Source: Candidatus Haladaptatiplasma halalkaliphilum (lineage in GTDB: Archaea > Thermoplasmatota > Thermoplasmata > Halarchaeoplasmatales > Halarchaeoplasmataceae). Taken from it: a DNA stretch of 34,096 bases. The translations under genes were made by a program, and so were the position numbers. The stretch covers positions 1 to 34,096 of the forward strand of contig JAFDTY010000011.1 of NCBI GenBank assembly GCA_019594055.1, in the 5' to 3' direction. The first letter of the stretch is position 1; every line of letters starts with the position of its first letter. The notes under the pieces are model-generated. The model was not told the origin of the DNA and did not search any database. It saw only the letters and a list, made by a program, of their open reading frames with translations. This document shows, piece by piece, positions 1-7,400 of this stretch.

Positions 1-2
1 AT

Positions 3-104
3 CCTATCATCGAATTCCTGAATGAATACTCCGCAGAGATACACATTCGCATGATAAACCCCACTCGTGAGGACCGCAAAACTCTAGGGCTGCCGTTAGA
101 ATGA
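3..104 (+). CDS. C-terminal end of an unidentified protein (partial)
   Basis: The first bases hold an open frame that runs in from outside the window and stops at TGA 102-104, giving 33 residues beginning PIIEFLNEYSAEIH and ending GLPLE. The composition, with a balanced hydrophobic and charged mix, looks like real protein, and it is the only one of the three plus-strand frames free of stops here. I do not recognise the family from this short tail. It ends about 20 bases before the first copy of a repeat also found beside tRNA-Arg, so the native gene end could have been altered by rearrangement. Confidence 0.45.
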   Translation, partial: PIIEFLNEYSAEIHIRMINPTREDRKTLGLPLE

Positions 105-126
105 TTTTGTCCCAAGGCCGTGTGTT

Positions 127-150
127 AGGGAGCGAACACCGTGAGCGGAC
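127..150. repeat. 24-base direct repeat, copy 1 (tRNA-Arg 3' flank)
   Basis: These 24 bases are identical to 243-266. The second copy covers the last few bases of the tRNA-Arg gene plus 19 bases of its downstream flank. This copy lacks the rest of the tRNA and is followed by unrelated sequence. A duplicated tRNA 3' end is the kind of footprint left by tRNA-targeted integration or by local duplication; which one applies here is not shown. Confidence 0.75.
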
Positions 151-197
151 CAACCACAATGCTGACGCATTCTTGTAGTCCTTTTTTCTGCGAAAAA

Positions 198-212
198 CGG
201 ACTCGCCGGGAT
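198..212. repeat. 15-base fragment of the tRNA-Arg 3' end
   Basis: Bases 198-212 equal 262-276, which encode the discriminator base, the acceptor 3' strand and the first half of the T-arm of tRNA-Arg. The match ends abruptly inside the T-arm. It lies between the two 24-base repeat copies, so three separate pieces of the tRNA 3' end or flank occur within 150 bases. Confidence 0.65.
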
Positions 213-242
213 CTTTGTGAACACCTTCACAAAGGTAAGGCG

Positions 243-266
243 AGGGAGCGAACACCGTGAGCGGAC
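243..266. repeat. 24-base direct repeat, copy 2 (overlaps tRNA-Arg 3' end)
   Basis: Identical to 127-150. It overlaps the discriminator and acceptor 3' strand of tRNA-Arg (262-266) and extends downstream of the gene. This is the copy in its natural context, because the tRNA acceptor stem needs these bases. Confidence 0.75.
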
Positions 267-368
267 TCGCCGGGATTTGAACCCGGGTTTAGGGCTCCGG
301 AGGCCCCAATGATATCCATTATAGCCCAGTAACCGGTGTGATCTTCTGGGTTGCTACATTACGAGCCC
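262..368 (-). tRNA. tRNA-Arg(CCG) with a D-loop intron
   Basis: The minus strand folds as a complete tRNA. The acceptor GGGCTCG pairs with CGAGTCC (one G-U), with G as discriminator. The T-arm is CCGGG-TTCAAAT-CCCGG and the anticodon arm GGGGC-CTCCGGA-GCCCT, giving anticodon CCG with U33 and G37. The D-stem ATGT/TCAT has the common 13-22 U-U mismatch. The mature length is 74 bases without encoded CCA once a 33-base intron at 319-351 is removed. The gene lies 7 bases after rps27ae on the same strand, so it is probably part of that operon's transcript. The unspliced D-loop would be far too long, which is the main support for the intron. Confidence 0.88.
319..351 (-). other. tRNA intron at a noncanonical D-loop position
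   Basis: The 33-base insert lies between tRNA positions about 17 and 18. It can fold as a bulge-helix-bulge: inner helix CCCAG/CTGGG, 3-base bulge CAA, 4-bp central helix GTAG/CTAT (one G-U), and 3-base bulge AAT. Cutting after the second base of each bulge gives a normal D-loop, AGCATGGATA, with the invariant GG. That is the substrate of the archaeal tRNA splicing endonuclease. The exact cut sites are inferred from the motif. Confidence 0.72.
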
Positions 369-375
369 AAAAATG

Positions 376-528
376 TTACTTTTTCTTGAACTCAGTGTAA
401 CCGCATTTACCGCAGGACACCCTATCCTTGTGGACTGCCAGGAATATCCCTTCACCACATTTGGGACAGCACCTTCTCTTCCGCTTTATCTTATCCCCTT
501 CAATATCGTACAGCTCTCTTTTTATCAT
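376..528 (-). CDS. rps27ae: 30S ribosomal protein S27ae
   Basis: This 50-residue small-subunit protein begins [17 protein letters not shown] and ends [11 protein letters not shown]. Two CxxC pairs (CPKC and CGKC) form the zinc ribbon of the S27ae family, and the length and basic C-terminus are typical. It follows rps24e with a gap of only 6 bases, which is the usual archaeal S24e-S27ae pairing. The ATG at 528 is the first in frame after the upstream stop. Identification is firm from sequence pattern alone. Confidence 0.95.
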   Translation of the reverse strand: MIKRELYDIEGDKIKRKRRCCPKCGEGIFLAVHKDRVSCGKCGYTEFKKK

Positions 529-534
529 GAACCA

Positions 535-828
535 TCAACTCTGTAAATCGTTCCTGACGAGTATATGTTTCCTCTCGTACTTCAAGGCGTCCTTCTTATC
601 GTTGTACAGCTTAGCATAGATCTCGGCCTCGTCCCTGCCAAATTCGGTGTTGATACTGTCGATGACGACCTGTTCCTTATTGAAACCGGTAAGTTCGGCT
701 ACCTTGGTCCTAACCGTCTTGCGCGTAGGAGTCGGTTCGCCCTTGTGGGACACTCTAAGGGTGAGTTCCCGCCTATTGAGCAACTTGTTCTCCTTCTCGC
801 TTTCGATGTCGATCTTGATTTCCGTCAT
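535..828 (-). CDS. rps24e: 30S ribosomal protein S24e
   Basis: A 97-residue protein of the S24e family, starting MTEIKIDIESEKENKLLNRR and containing the family's GEPTPTRKTVRTKVAE and YNDKKDALKYE segments. It is a structural protein of the small ribosomal subunit. It sits 10 bases after the dephospho-CoA kinase gene and just before rps27ae, an arrangement seen widely in euryarchaea. Length is normal and no defect is visible. Confidence 0.95.
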   Translation of the reverse strand: MTEIKIDIESEKENKLLNRRELTLRVSHKGEPTPTRKTVRTKVAELTGFNKEQVVIDSINTEFGRDEAEIYAKLYNDKKDALKYERKHILVRNDLQS

Positions 829-838
829 ACTATCTACC

Positions 839-1354
839 TTATTCTACTTTTATCATGTTGTTGATTGCTTGCTGGCATTTTTCCTTTTTTTCCTGATCTA
901 CAAGATTGATGATCATGCCCTTAGATGGTATCCCGTATATTACTATTCCCCCTTCGGGACACAACATTATGGAGATAATGGATAGAAGGTCCTCCTCCCC
1001 ATCCACCATAACGAGCACGGGTTCGGGGGTGTTCAAGGCGTCTCTTATGGCATCCCATGCATCACGTGTGATCATCCCCGGGGGGTTGACGACCCTGACT
1101 TTTTTCCCAGGGTATCGGATTTCATGGGTGTAATCTCCTCTTCTTGTCTTGTTGTCTATCACCCCCACATCGGGTGTCACACCTTGACGATACAGCACCT
1201 CGGTCACCACATCGCCAACGGCAACTATGGGGCGTTTGCTAGCATATTCGGTCGGAAGGTCACCGGTTACCACCTTGCCCAGTTCTATCCTGAGGTCGCC
1301 TCTATTCTCTTCCCTGAGCACGTAGCCCTTGCCGTGAAATTCCATAGCGCACAT
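839..1354 (-). CDS. GTP-dependent dephospho-CoA kinase (DUF359 family)
   Basis: This 171-residue protein carries the DUF359 hallmarks: GDVVTEVLYRQGVTPDVGVIDNKTRR in its first half and VDGEEDLLSI in the second. The family performs the last step of archaeal CoA synthesis, phosphorylating dephospho-CoA with GTP rather than ATP (established for the Thermococcus member). It is unrelated to bacterial CoaE. The gene lies between spt4 and rps24e in a tight same-strand series, a known euryarchaeal neighbourhood. The start could be the ATG at 1354 or the one three codons later at 1345. Neither has a clear Shine-Dalgarno sequence, which fits coupling to spt4 ending 5 bases upstream. Confidence 0.92.
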   Translation of the reverse strand: MCAMEFHGKGYVLREENRGDLRIELGKVVTGDLPTEYASKRPIVAVGDVVTEVLYRQGVTPDVGVIDNKTRRGDYTHEIRYPGKKVRVVNPPGMITRDAWDAIRDALNTPEPVLVMVDGEEDLLSIISIMLCPEGGIVIYGIPSKGMIINLVDQEKKEKCQQAINNMIKVE

Positions 1355-1359
1355 AAAAG

Positions 1360-1551
1360 TTATTCTCTGACCTTGAGGGCAAACTTGCCGTTGGTGTTGA
1401 TGCCCATCTTCTTGGCGATGTCGGAATGTTCATGGTCTATAATGGCCAGGAAACCTTGCCAATCCCTGGAGAGATCCCCGCCGCATAATTGGCATTCGTT
1501 TGCCTCCGTGAGGGCACTGCATTCTTTGCATGCTTTGAACCTTTTTACCAT
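1360..1551 (-). CDS. spt4: Transcription elongation factor Spt4 (RpoE'')
   Basis: A 63-residue zinc protein: two Cys pairs (CKEC near the start and CQLCGG) followed by the Spt4 core SRDWQGFLAIIDHEHSDIAKKMG. Spt4 dimerises with Spt5 and closes the RNA polymerase clamp to aid elongation. Its ATG follows the rpo7 stop codon directly, with no spacer, so the two are almost certainly translated in a coupled fashion. Rpo7-Spt4 is a conserved archaeal gene pair. Confidence 0.95.
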   Translation of the reverse strand: MVKRFKACKECSALTEANECQLCGGDLSRDWQGFLAIIDHEHSDIAKKMGINTNGKFALKVRE

Positions 1552-2103
1552 CTATGATGCCTCCATTTCCTCTTCGATCCATTCCATTTTTCCCAGCCCC
1601 TGCTGTCGCATGGTAAGGCCTATCTTGCTTTCCCTGGGACTCCGTTGGTTGACGCTCATGGTGACTATCCTGGCCCTTATCTTGTCGCTGAGTCCCAACT
1701 CCTTGTTGGACTCTTTTCCACGTAACCTTTGGTTCCCTAGGTTGATATCTATCTTATCGTTCATTATCTGGCTTATGTGCAATAGGCCGTCCAGAGGTCC
1801 GAACCTTATAAATGCACCGAATTTGAGTACCTCGCAAACGTATCCCAATACTATCTCGTGCTCCTCGAGTTCGAAAATGAGGGCGTCGTATATTATCTTC
1901 TGGAATATCCCACCGTCACCGTGGACCACCTTACCGTCACCGTCGCGTCGGATATTCAGGGCCATTATTATCAATTTATTCTTACCGTCGATGGTGCCCT
2001 CAAGGGTTTCCCGGGTAATATCCCTGGTAACTTCATCAAGGTTCTCCGATAATCGGTGGGGTGGGATCCTTATGGTGTCCTCTTTCTGCTGTAGTACATA
2101 CAT
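1552..2103 (-). CDS. rpo7: DNA-directed RNA polymerase subunit Rpo7 (E')
   Basis: This 183-residue subunit has the N-terminal tip domain (about residues 1-80) and an S1/OB RNA-binding domain (about 82-165) with the motif LGYVCEVLKFGAFIRFGPLDGLLHISQI. With Rpo4 it forms the polymerase stalk that binds emerging RNA and helps promoter opening. The start at 2103 is preceded by GGTGA with 6-base spacing. hppA ends 9 bases upstream, so rpo7 is probably also read from the hppA promoter. Confidence 0.95.
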   Translation of the reverse strand: MYVLQQKEDTIRIPPHRLSENLDEVTRDITRETLEGTIDGKNKLIIMALNIRRDGDGKVVHGDGGIFQKIIYDALIFELEEHEIVLGYVCEVLKFGAFIRFGPLDGLLHISQIMNDKIDINLGNQRLRGKESNKELGLSDKIRARIVTMSVNQRSPRESKIGLTMRQQGLGKMEWIEEEMEAS

Positions 2104-2112
2104 CTATCTCAC

Positions 2113-4197
2113 CTACAGGAATATCCCCAGTCCATACGTTGCTATGAAGCTGGCAAAAACCAGTGAAACGATGGACATCAGCTTGATCAATATGTTCAAA
2201 GAAGGGCCCGAGGTGTCCTTGAACGGATCTCCAACGGTATCTCCCACAACGGCGGCCTTGTGTGAATCCGAACCCTTGCCGCCGTGATGGCCCTGTTCGA
2301 TGTATTTCTTGGCATTATCCCACGCACCGCCTGCGTTGGCCATCATTATGGCAAGGACGAAGCCCGTACCCACCGCGGCGATGAGGAAACCGCCCAAGGC
2401 AGCGGGACCGAGTATGAAGCCTACCGCCACCGGGACCACTATGGCCAGCAGCCCTGGAACCACCATCTCCTTAAGCGCGGATTGGGTGCTAAGGTTGATA
2501 ACGCGCTGATAATCAGCTTCTGCCTTACCCTCGATTAGTCCCGGGATCTCTTTGAACTGTCTCCTTACTTCTTTGACTATCATAAAGGCTGATTTTCCTA
2601 CGGCTTTCATGGTTATCGCACAGAATATGAAGGGAACCATCGCACCCAGGAAAATGCCCACCAGTACCGGCGGTTCAAGTATGCTGAAATCTCCGACCGT
2701 CAGACCGACCTGTGATGCGTATGCGGCGGTTAGGGTCAGAGCGGTCAGTGCCGCCGAGCCTATGGCAAAGCCCTTGCCGGTAGCAGCCGTGGTGTTGCCC
2801 AGGGAGTCCAGGGCATCGGTTCTCTTCCTTACCTCGGGTTCCAACCCGCTCATCTCCGCCAAGCCTCCGGCGTTGTCCGCTACGGGGCCGTAGGCGTCCG
2901 TGGAAAGAGTTACTCCGAGTGTGGACAGCATGCCAACGGCGGAGATCGCGATGCCGTAAAGACCTGCAAGTGTAAATGAAACGAGAATTGTTACCGAAAC
3001 GATTATCACAGGGAAAAGAGTGCTCTCCATCCCGCTTGCTATACCCTGAATAATGAAGGTGGCGGGGCCGGTTTCCGTTGATTTCGCCAGATTCTTTGTG
3101 GGTCCGTACCTGTCAGATGTGTAGTACTCGGTGAAATATCCTATCAGGGAACCTGCCACAAGACCAGCCACAACGGAGCCCCATATCCTCATATAATGGT
3201 TCGGAGCGAGTAGATAGACTATGACGAATGAAAGTATGGCTACCATCACCGCTGCACCGTAGGTACCTAGTCTGAGAGCGTTGAGCAATGCCTGCTGGGT
3301 GGCGTCCTCCTTTGTCCTTACGAAGAATATGGCCGCCATTGAGGCCACTATGCCCGCTGCGGCTATGAGCAGAGGAATGGCAAATATTTCCAGGCCCATA
3401 TCGTCCACGGGGCTTGTGAGTAAAGGTGCCGTGGTCGCCATCCAGCCCAGGGCAAGAGCAGCGATGATCGAATTCGTGTACGATTCGTACAGGTCGGCAC
3501 CCATCCCCGCCACATCCCCAACATTGTCTCCAACATTGTCAGCTATAACCGCAGGGTTCCTGGGGTCATCTTCCGGGATGCTCGCCTCCACCTTCCCGGC
3601 TAGGTCCGCCCCCACATCGGCAGCCTTGGTGTATATGCCTCCGCCCACACGGGCGAAAAGTGCGATAGAGCTGGCACCGAAACCGAAACCGGCTATGTAG
3701 GTGAGGGTTGCCCCTAGGTCGTCGGTGAGGAAATTTGTTATCAGGAGTACGGCACTAAGTCCCAGAAGACCGAGGCTGACCACTGACATGCCCATGACCG
3801 CCCCGCCACGGAAGGCGATGCGAAGAGAGGTATCGAGACTCTTCCTCGCTGCATGGGTCGTGGGTGCGCTGGAGTTAGTTGCGGTTATCATCCCCATGTA
3901 ACCCGCGGTGGCGGAAAGTGCGGCGCCTACAATAAATGCAAAGGCGGTATAGGGGGCATTGCCGTCCGATATATCCATGACCGCTAACAATACCGCAACC
4001 ACAGCGACGAAAATTGCTATGTATTTGTATTCCGTCCGTAAATATGTCCTGGCACCTTCCTTGACCTGTTCGGATATCTTCTTCATCAGGTCCGTACCAC
4101 GGTCCTGTTTGGATATGAACCGGGTAAAATATCCCGCTAGAAGTATTCCGAGCAAAGACGCCAATATCGCTACTATTCCGTAATCTATTCCGTTCAT
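2113..4197 (-). CDS. hppA: Membrane-bound ion-translocating pyrophosphatase (K+-dependent type)
   Basis: A 694-residue polytopic protein that hydrolyses pyrophosphate to pump H+ or Na+ out of the cytoplasm. The pyrophosphate-binding motifs are [20 protein letters not shown] (185-204), [20 protein letters not shown] (220-239) and [11 protein letters not shown] (435-445). The [10 protein letters not shown] motif has Ala471 where K+-independent enzymes have Lys, so this should be the K+-dependent class (family knowledge). The ion pumped cannot be settled by eye. Length and helix content match the family. The gene heads the rpo7-spt4 series, with AAGGTG about 9 bases before ATG and a TATA box at 4236-4243, so pyrophosphate recycling may be co-expressed with polymerase genes. 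Confidence 0.96.
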   Translation of the reverse strand: MNGIDYGIVAILASLLGILLAGYFTRFISKQDRGTDLMKKISEQVKEGARTYLRTEYKYIAIFVAVVAVLLAVMDISDGNAPYTAFAFIVGAALSATAGYMGMITATNSSAPTTHAARKSLDTSLRIAFRGGAVMGMSVVSLGLLGLSAVLLITNFLTDDLGATLTYIAGFGFGASSIALFARVGGGIYTKAADVGADLAGKVEASIPEDDPRNPAVIADNVGDNVGDVAGMGADLYESYTNSIIAALALGWMATTAPLLTSPVDDMGLEIFAIPLLIAAAGIVASMAAIFFVRTKEDATQQALLNALRLGTYGAAVMVAILSFVIVYLLAPNHYMRIWGSVVAGLVAGSLIGYFTEYYTSDRYGPTKNLAKSTETGPATFIIQGIASGMESTLFPVIIVSVTILVSFTLAGLYGIAISAVGMLSTLGVTLSTDAYGPVADNAGGLAEMSGLEPEVRKRTDALDSLGNTTAATGKGFAIGSAALTALTLTAAYASQVGLTVGDFSILEPPVLVGIFLGAMVPFIFCAITMKAVGKSAFMIVKEVRRQFKEIPGLIEGKAEADYQRVINLSTQSALKEMVVPGLLAIVVPVAVGFILGPAALGGFLIAAVGTGFVLAIMMANAGGAWDNAKKYIEQGHHGGKGSDSHKAAVVGDTVGDPFKDTSGPSLNILIKLMSIVSLVFASFIATYGLGIFL

Positions 4198-4235
4198 ATG
4201 GATAACACCTTATGGGAGTTGACAATATGGGTTAG

Positions 4236-4243
4236 TTTATATA
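4236..4243 (-). promoter_or_regulatory. TATA box for the hppA operon
   Basis: On the minus strand this reads TATATAAA, about 40 bases before the hppA ATG. Transcription would start near 4213-4215, leaving a short leader that includes the AAGGTG ribosome site. It lies in the 4198-4485 stretch between the divergent hppA and surface-protein genes. Confidence 0.6.
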
Positions 4244-4468
4244 CTTTTTCATGCCCCGAACCCAACATGATACAAAACGGATTTTCCCAAATCCGTCACC
4301 TTATTCTCCATCCCGGGGTTCGCGAGTAAAACACAGTCTCGGCAGAAACCTTTATTAGAAAATAGTTCTATGATAATAATGTACAGGTCATATATGCGTG
4401 GGAAATTGTCCGTGGAATGGAATCTGAACGGGGGTAAACACATCGAAGAAGGTGTGTTTTTGCATAGT

Positions 4469-4473
4469 GGAGG
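4469..4473 (+). promoter_or_regulatory. Ribosome binding site of the surface-protein gene
   Basis: GGAGG is 9 bases before GTG 4483 and 12 before ATG 4486. It rules out the TTG at 4474, which would touch the site. The start is therefore GTG 4483 or ATG 4486. Confidence 0.6.
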
Positions 4474-4485
4474 TTGTTTGCGGTG

Positions 4486-7400
4486 ATGTTTCCAGATAAC
4501 GCAATGGAAAGATTTACCATCGTATGGTTATCAATATTACTGTCTATACAATTCATGGCCCCCATGACTTTAGCTGCTCCTGTGGTCTGCAACGTGAACA
4601 TACACGAAAGCCCACATTCGACCACCACGTACTATCTCGGGGATGTAATAGTTACGCCGCCCTACATGGAACTGAGCACATCGCCCGGAGATACCGGGAC
4701 CACAGATAACTGGACCGTTGGAAGCCCGGGGACATATACCTTCGCACACGCGTGGGCAACCGAGCCTGTCTTAGAGAACATATTCGTTCACGGGCGATGG
4801 AATTACACCGTTTATGTGGAGAAGTCGGCTGATACCGGGTTCGATCCTACGCTACGAGGGGACATCTACACCTACGATGGTTCGGATGAATACCTTTTAC
4901 ACCAAGGTACCGCAAATGTCAGCATAGATGTACCAGGTATCGTCGAGTATCGATGGTACGATGATGTACCCGAACCGGCTGTTGTACAGGAGGGCAGCAT
5001 GATAGTCGTCAAGTTCGTGCTGGATGCCTCGGGTGCCCACGAACTCGAGTATATGGACCAACCGGAAGAACTCGACATGCGGAGGGGAACGGTCACCGGT
5101 TATCCCGAGAATGCCACAGAAGGTGATGTTTTTACGTTCACCGAAGAGAGCGTTGAAGTGATCAACGAGACCAGATATTTCAGGGGCATACCCGACGAGG
5201 TAGACGTTAACGGCTTGACGGCCTATTTCCTCGGAACCGAGCAATCGTACCAAACACAGGAATCCGAGTCAATGCAAACCGGTAGCGTATATTATTGGGG
5301 CATCAGAGCATGGGTAAGGCATGAGGATGGAACAGAAACAGAGATAACGGAAGGTGATGCCGTTGCAGTCGTGTTTAGAGATGAACAAGGTGAAGGATAC
5401 CAGACATACACATGGGACTGTCCCGAAACACCACTATCTCCAACGGACTCCATCGTCGTAAGGTTGTACCAGGAGCGGGCCAACGATCCACCTACCGAAC
5501 TGGTCGCGACCTTCACCACCGAACCATTGGGGGCTTCACAGCTGGATGCCGCCACATGGACCATAAACTACTATACCAAACGGGACAATCAACCGAGCGG
5601 TAACGGAATATATTGGGGTCATCCCGACCACGACACGAGGATAGAGGGGTTCCGATGGCGAGCCACCGAGGGGTATGTACTGGACGCGCGAATGGAAATC
5701 AGGGATATACCATCAGCACAAGCACATACTCTTGAATACAAGATAGATACCGATCAACCGGAATTCCAACTGAGGATATCCCATGACGGCGGTGCAACAT
5801 ACGATAGGATCATCCAGGAAGAGATGTCCGCAGGTACCTTCTCAAGGGCCCTACAGCCGGATGAGATAAGCGGAGGTACGGTGTACCTGCAGATGTCGGA
5901 TAGGGGTATCGATGATAACGAACAGCATTCGGTCGACATCGACCACGTACGGGTGCGCACTTCCGACAATATTACACTGTACTGGAACTATCCTGTTACT
6001 GAGTATGCAAGTAATCTGGAGTTGCCGACGGTAACCTCCGAGACCTTCATCGATTACATATCCATCGTCGACAGCCCCAACACTGGTGCAGATAACATCA
6101 CCGATAGGGCCGTTGACGCTTGGTTCCGGATAACGGGCTACGCCGCGGGTTTCAACCACACCCATGGTTACATAGGTGACCTATCCGTGAACTGGAGCGT
6201 GGAGAACCTAGACGGTGCGGATGCATACACCGATCCTTTGGAGGGAAATAACAGTACATTCCGTGCCAACGGTGCCGGCGGTAGAGTTTACTGGAACGCC
6301 AGCTACTACTACGACGGTATCTGGTACAACGATTCCGTTCTTTTCACCATATATCCGCCGGGAGGCCCGGAGATAACCGATGTGATGGCAGAGCCAGACC
6401 CTCAGATAGCCGGAGGAAACGTTAACATATCTTGCAGAGTGAGTTCGCCGGAAGGGGTCTCCGGGGTCTGGGTCAATATCACATATCCGGACGGCAGCCA
6501 CACCAATAACTCCATGGAATTCGCTCCCGCCGACGGATGGTATCTGAACCACAGTTACCATAATATCGGCATACATCATTATTCCATACTGGCAACTGAC
6601 GACCTCGGCCAGTGGAATATATCTTCCGGACACTCATTTCGTATAGATCCGGGAGAGGTAGATCACCTTGAATTCCATGTTATCGATTCACCCCGGATAG
6701 CGGGACAGGCATTCACCATAACAATCACCGCCCGGGACGGATACGGTAACGCTGCCACGGATTACACGGGAATCGCTGTCTTGGCCGATACCACAGGCAC
6801 CATCGCTCCGGGAACCACCACCGGGTTCACTGAAGGTATTTGGACCGGGCAGGTAACCATTCACACTGCGATGGACGGGGTGAGCATCACCGCCACCGAC
6901 ACCCTGGACCCGGGCATCACCGGTACCAGCAACCTCTTCGATGTTGTATCGGGCACCGCCCATCACTTTGTTTTCGATCATATAGCATCTCCTCAAACAG
7001 CGGAAGTACCTTTTTCCGTTACCGTGACCGCCCACGACGAATATGGTAATGTTGCCACCGGTTACACCGGTACCGCCACACTGAGCGATACCACCGGCAC
7101 TATCCAACCCGGGACCACCACCGCATTCATGGATGGCGTATGGACGGGTGAGGTTACCATCGCCACCCCTTCGGACGAGGTGAGCATCACCGCCACCGGT
7201 ACCGTGGATCCGGATATTACCGGTACCAGCAACCTCTTCGACGTTGTTGAGGCAGGAACAGTGAGTTATTTCGGATTCCATACGGTAGATTCGCCCCAGA
7301 TAGCCGGTGAACCCTTCGTCATAACCATCACCGCCTTCGATACGGACGATAATATCGATACGGGATACACCGGTACCGCCACACTGGGCGATACCACCGG

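Noticed and set aside
7-255. Minus-strand 82-residue frame before tRNA-Arg
   Set aside because: It runs through the repeat copies and tRNA flank, has low-complexity Cys/Arg content, and has no ribosome site.
1124-2287. Plus-strand 387-residue frame
   Set aside because: It is antisense to dephospho-CoA kinase, spt4 and rpo7, is Ser/Leu-rich, and is a typical mirror frame.
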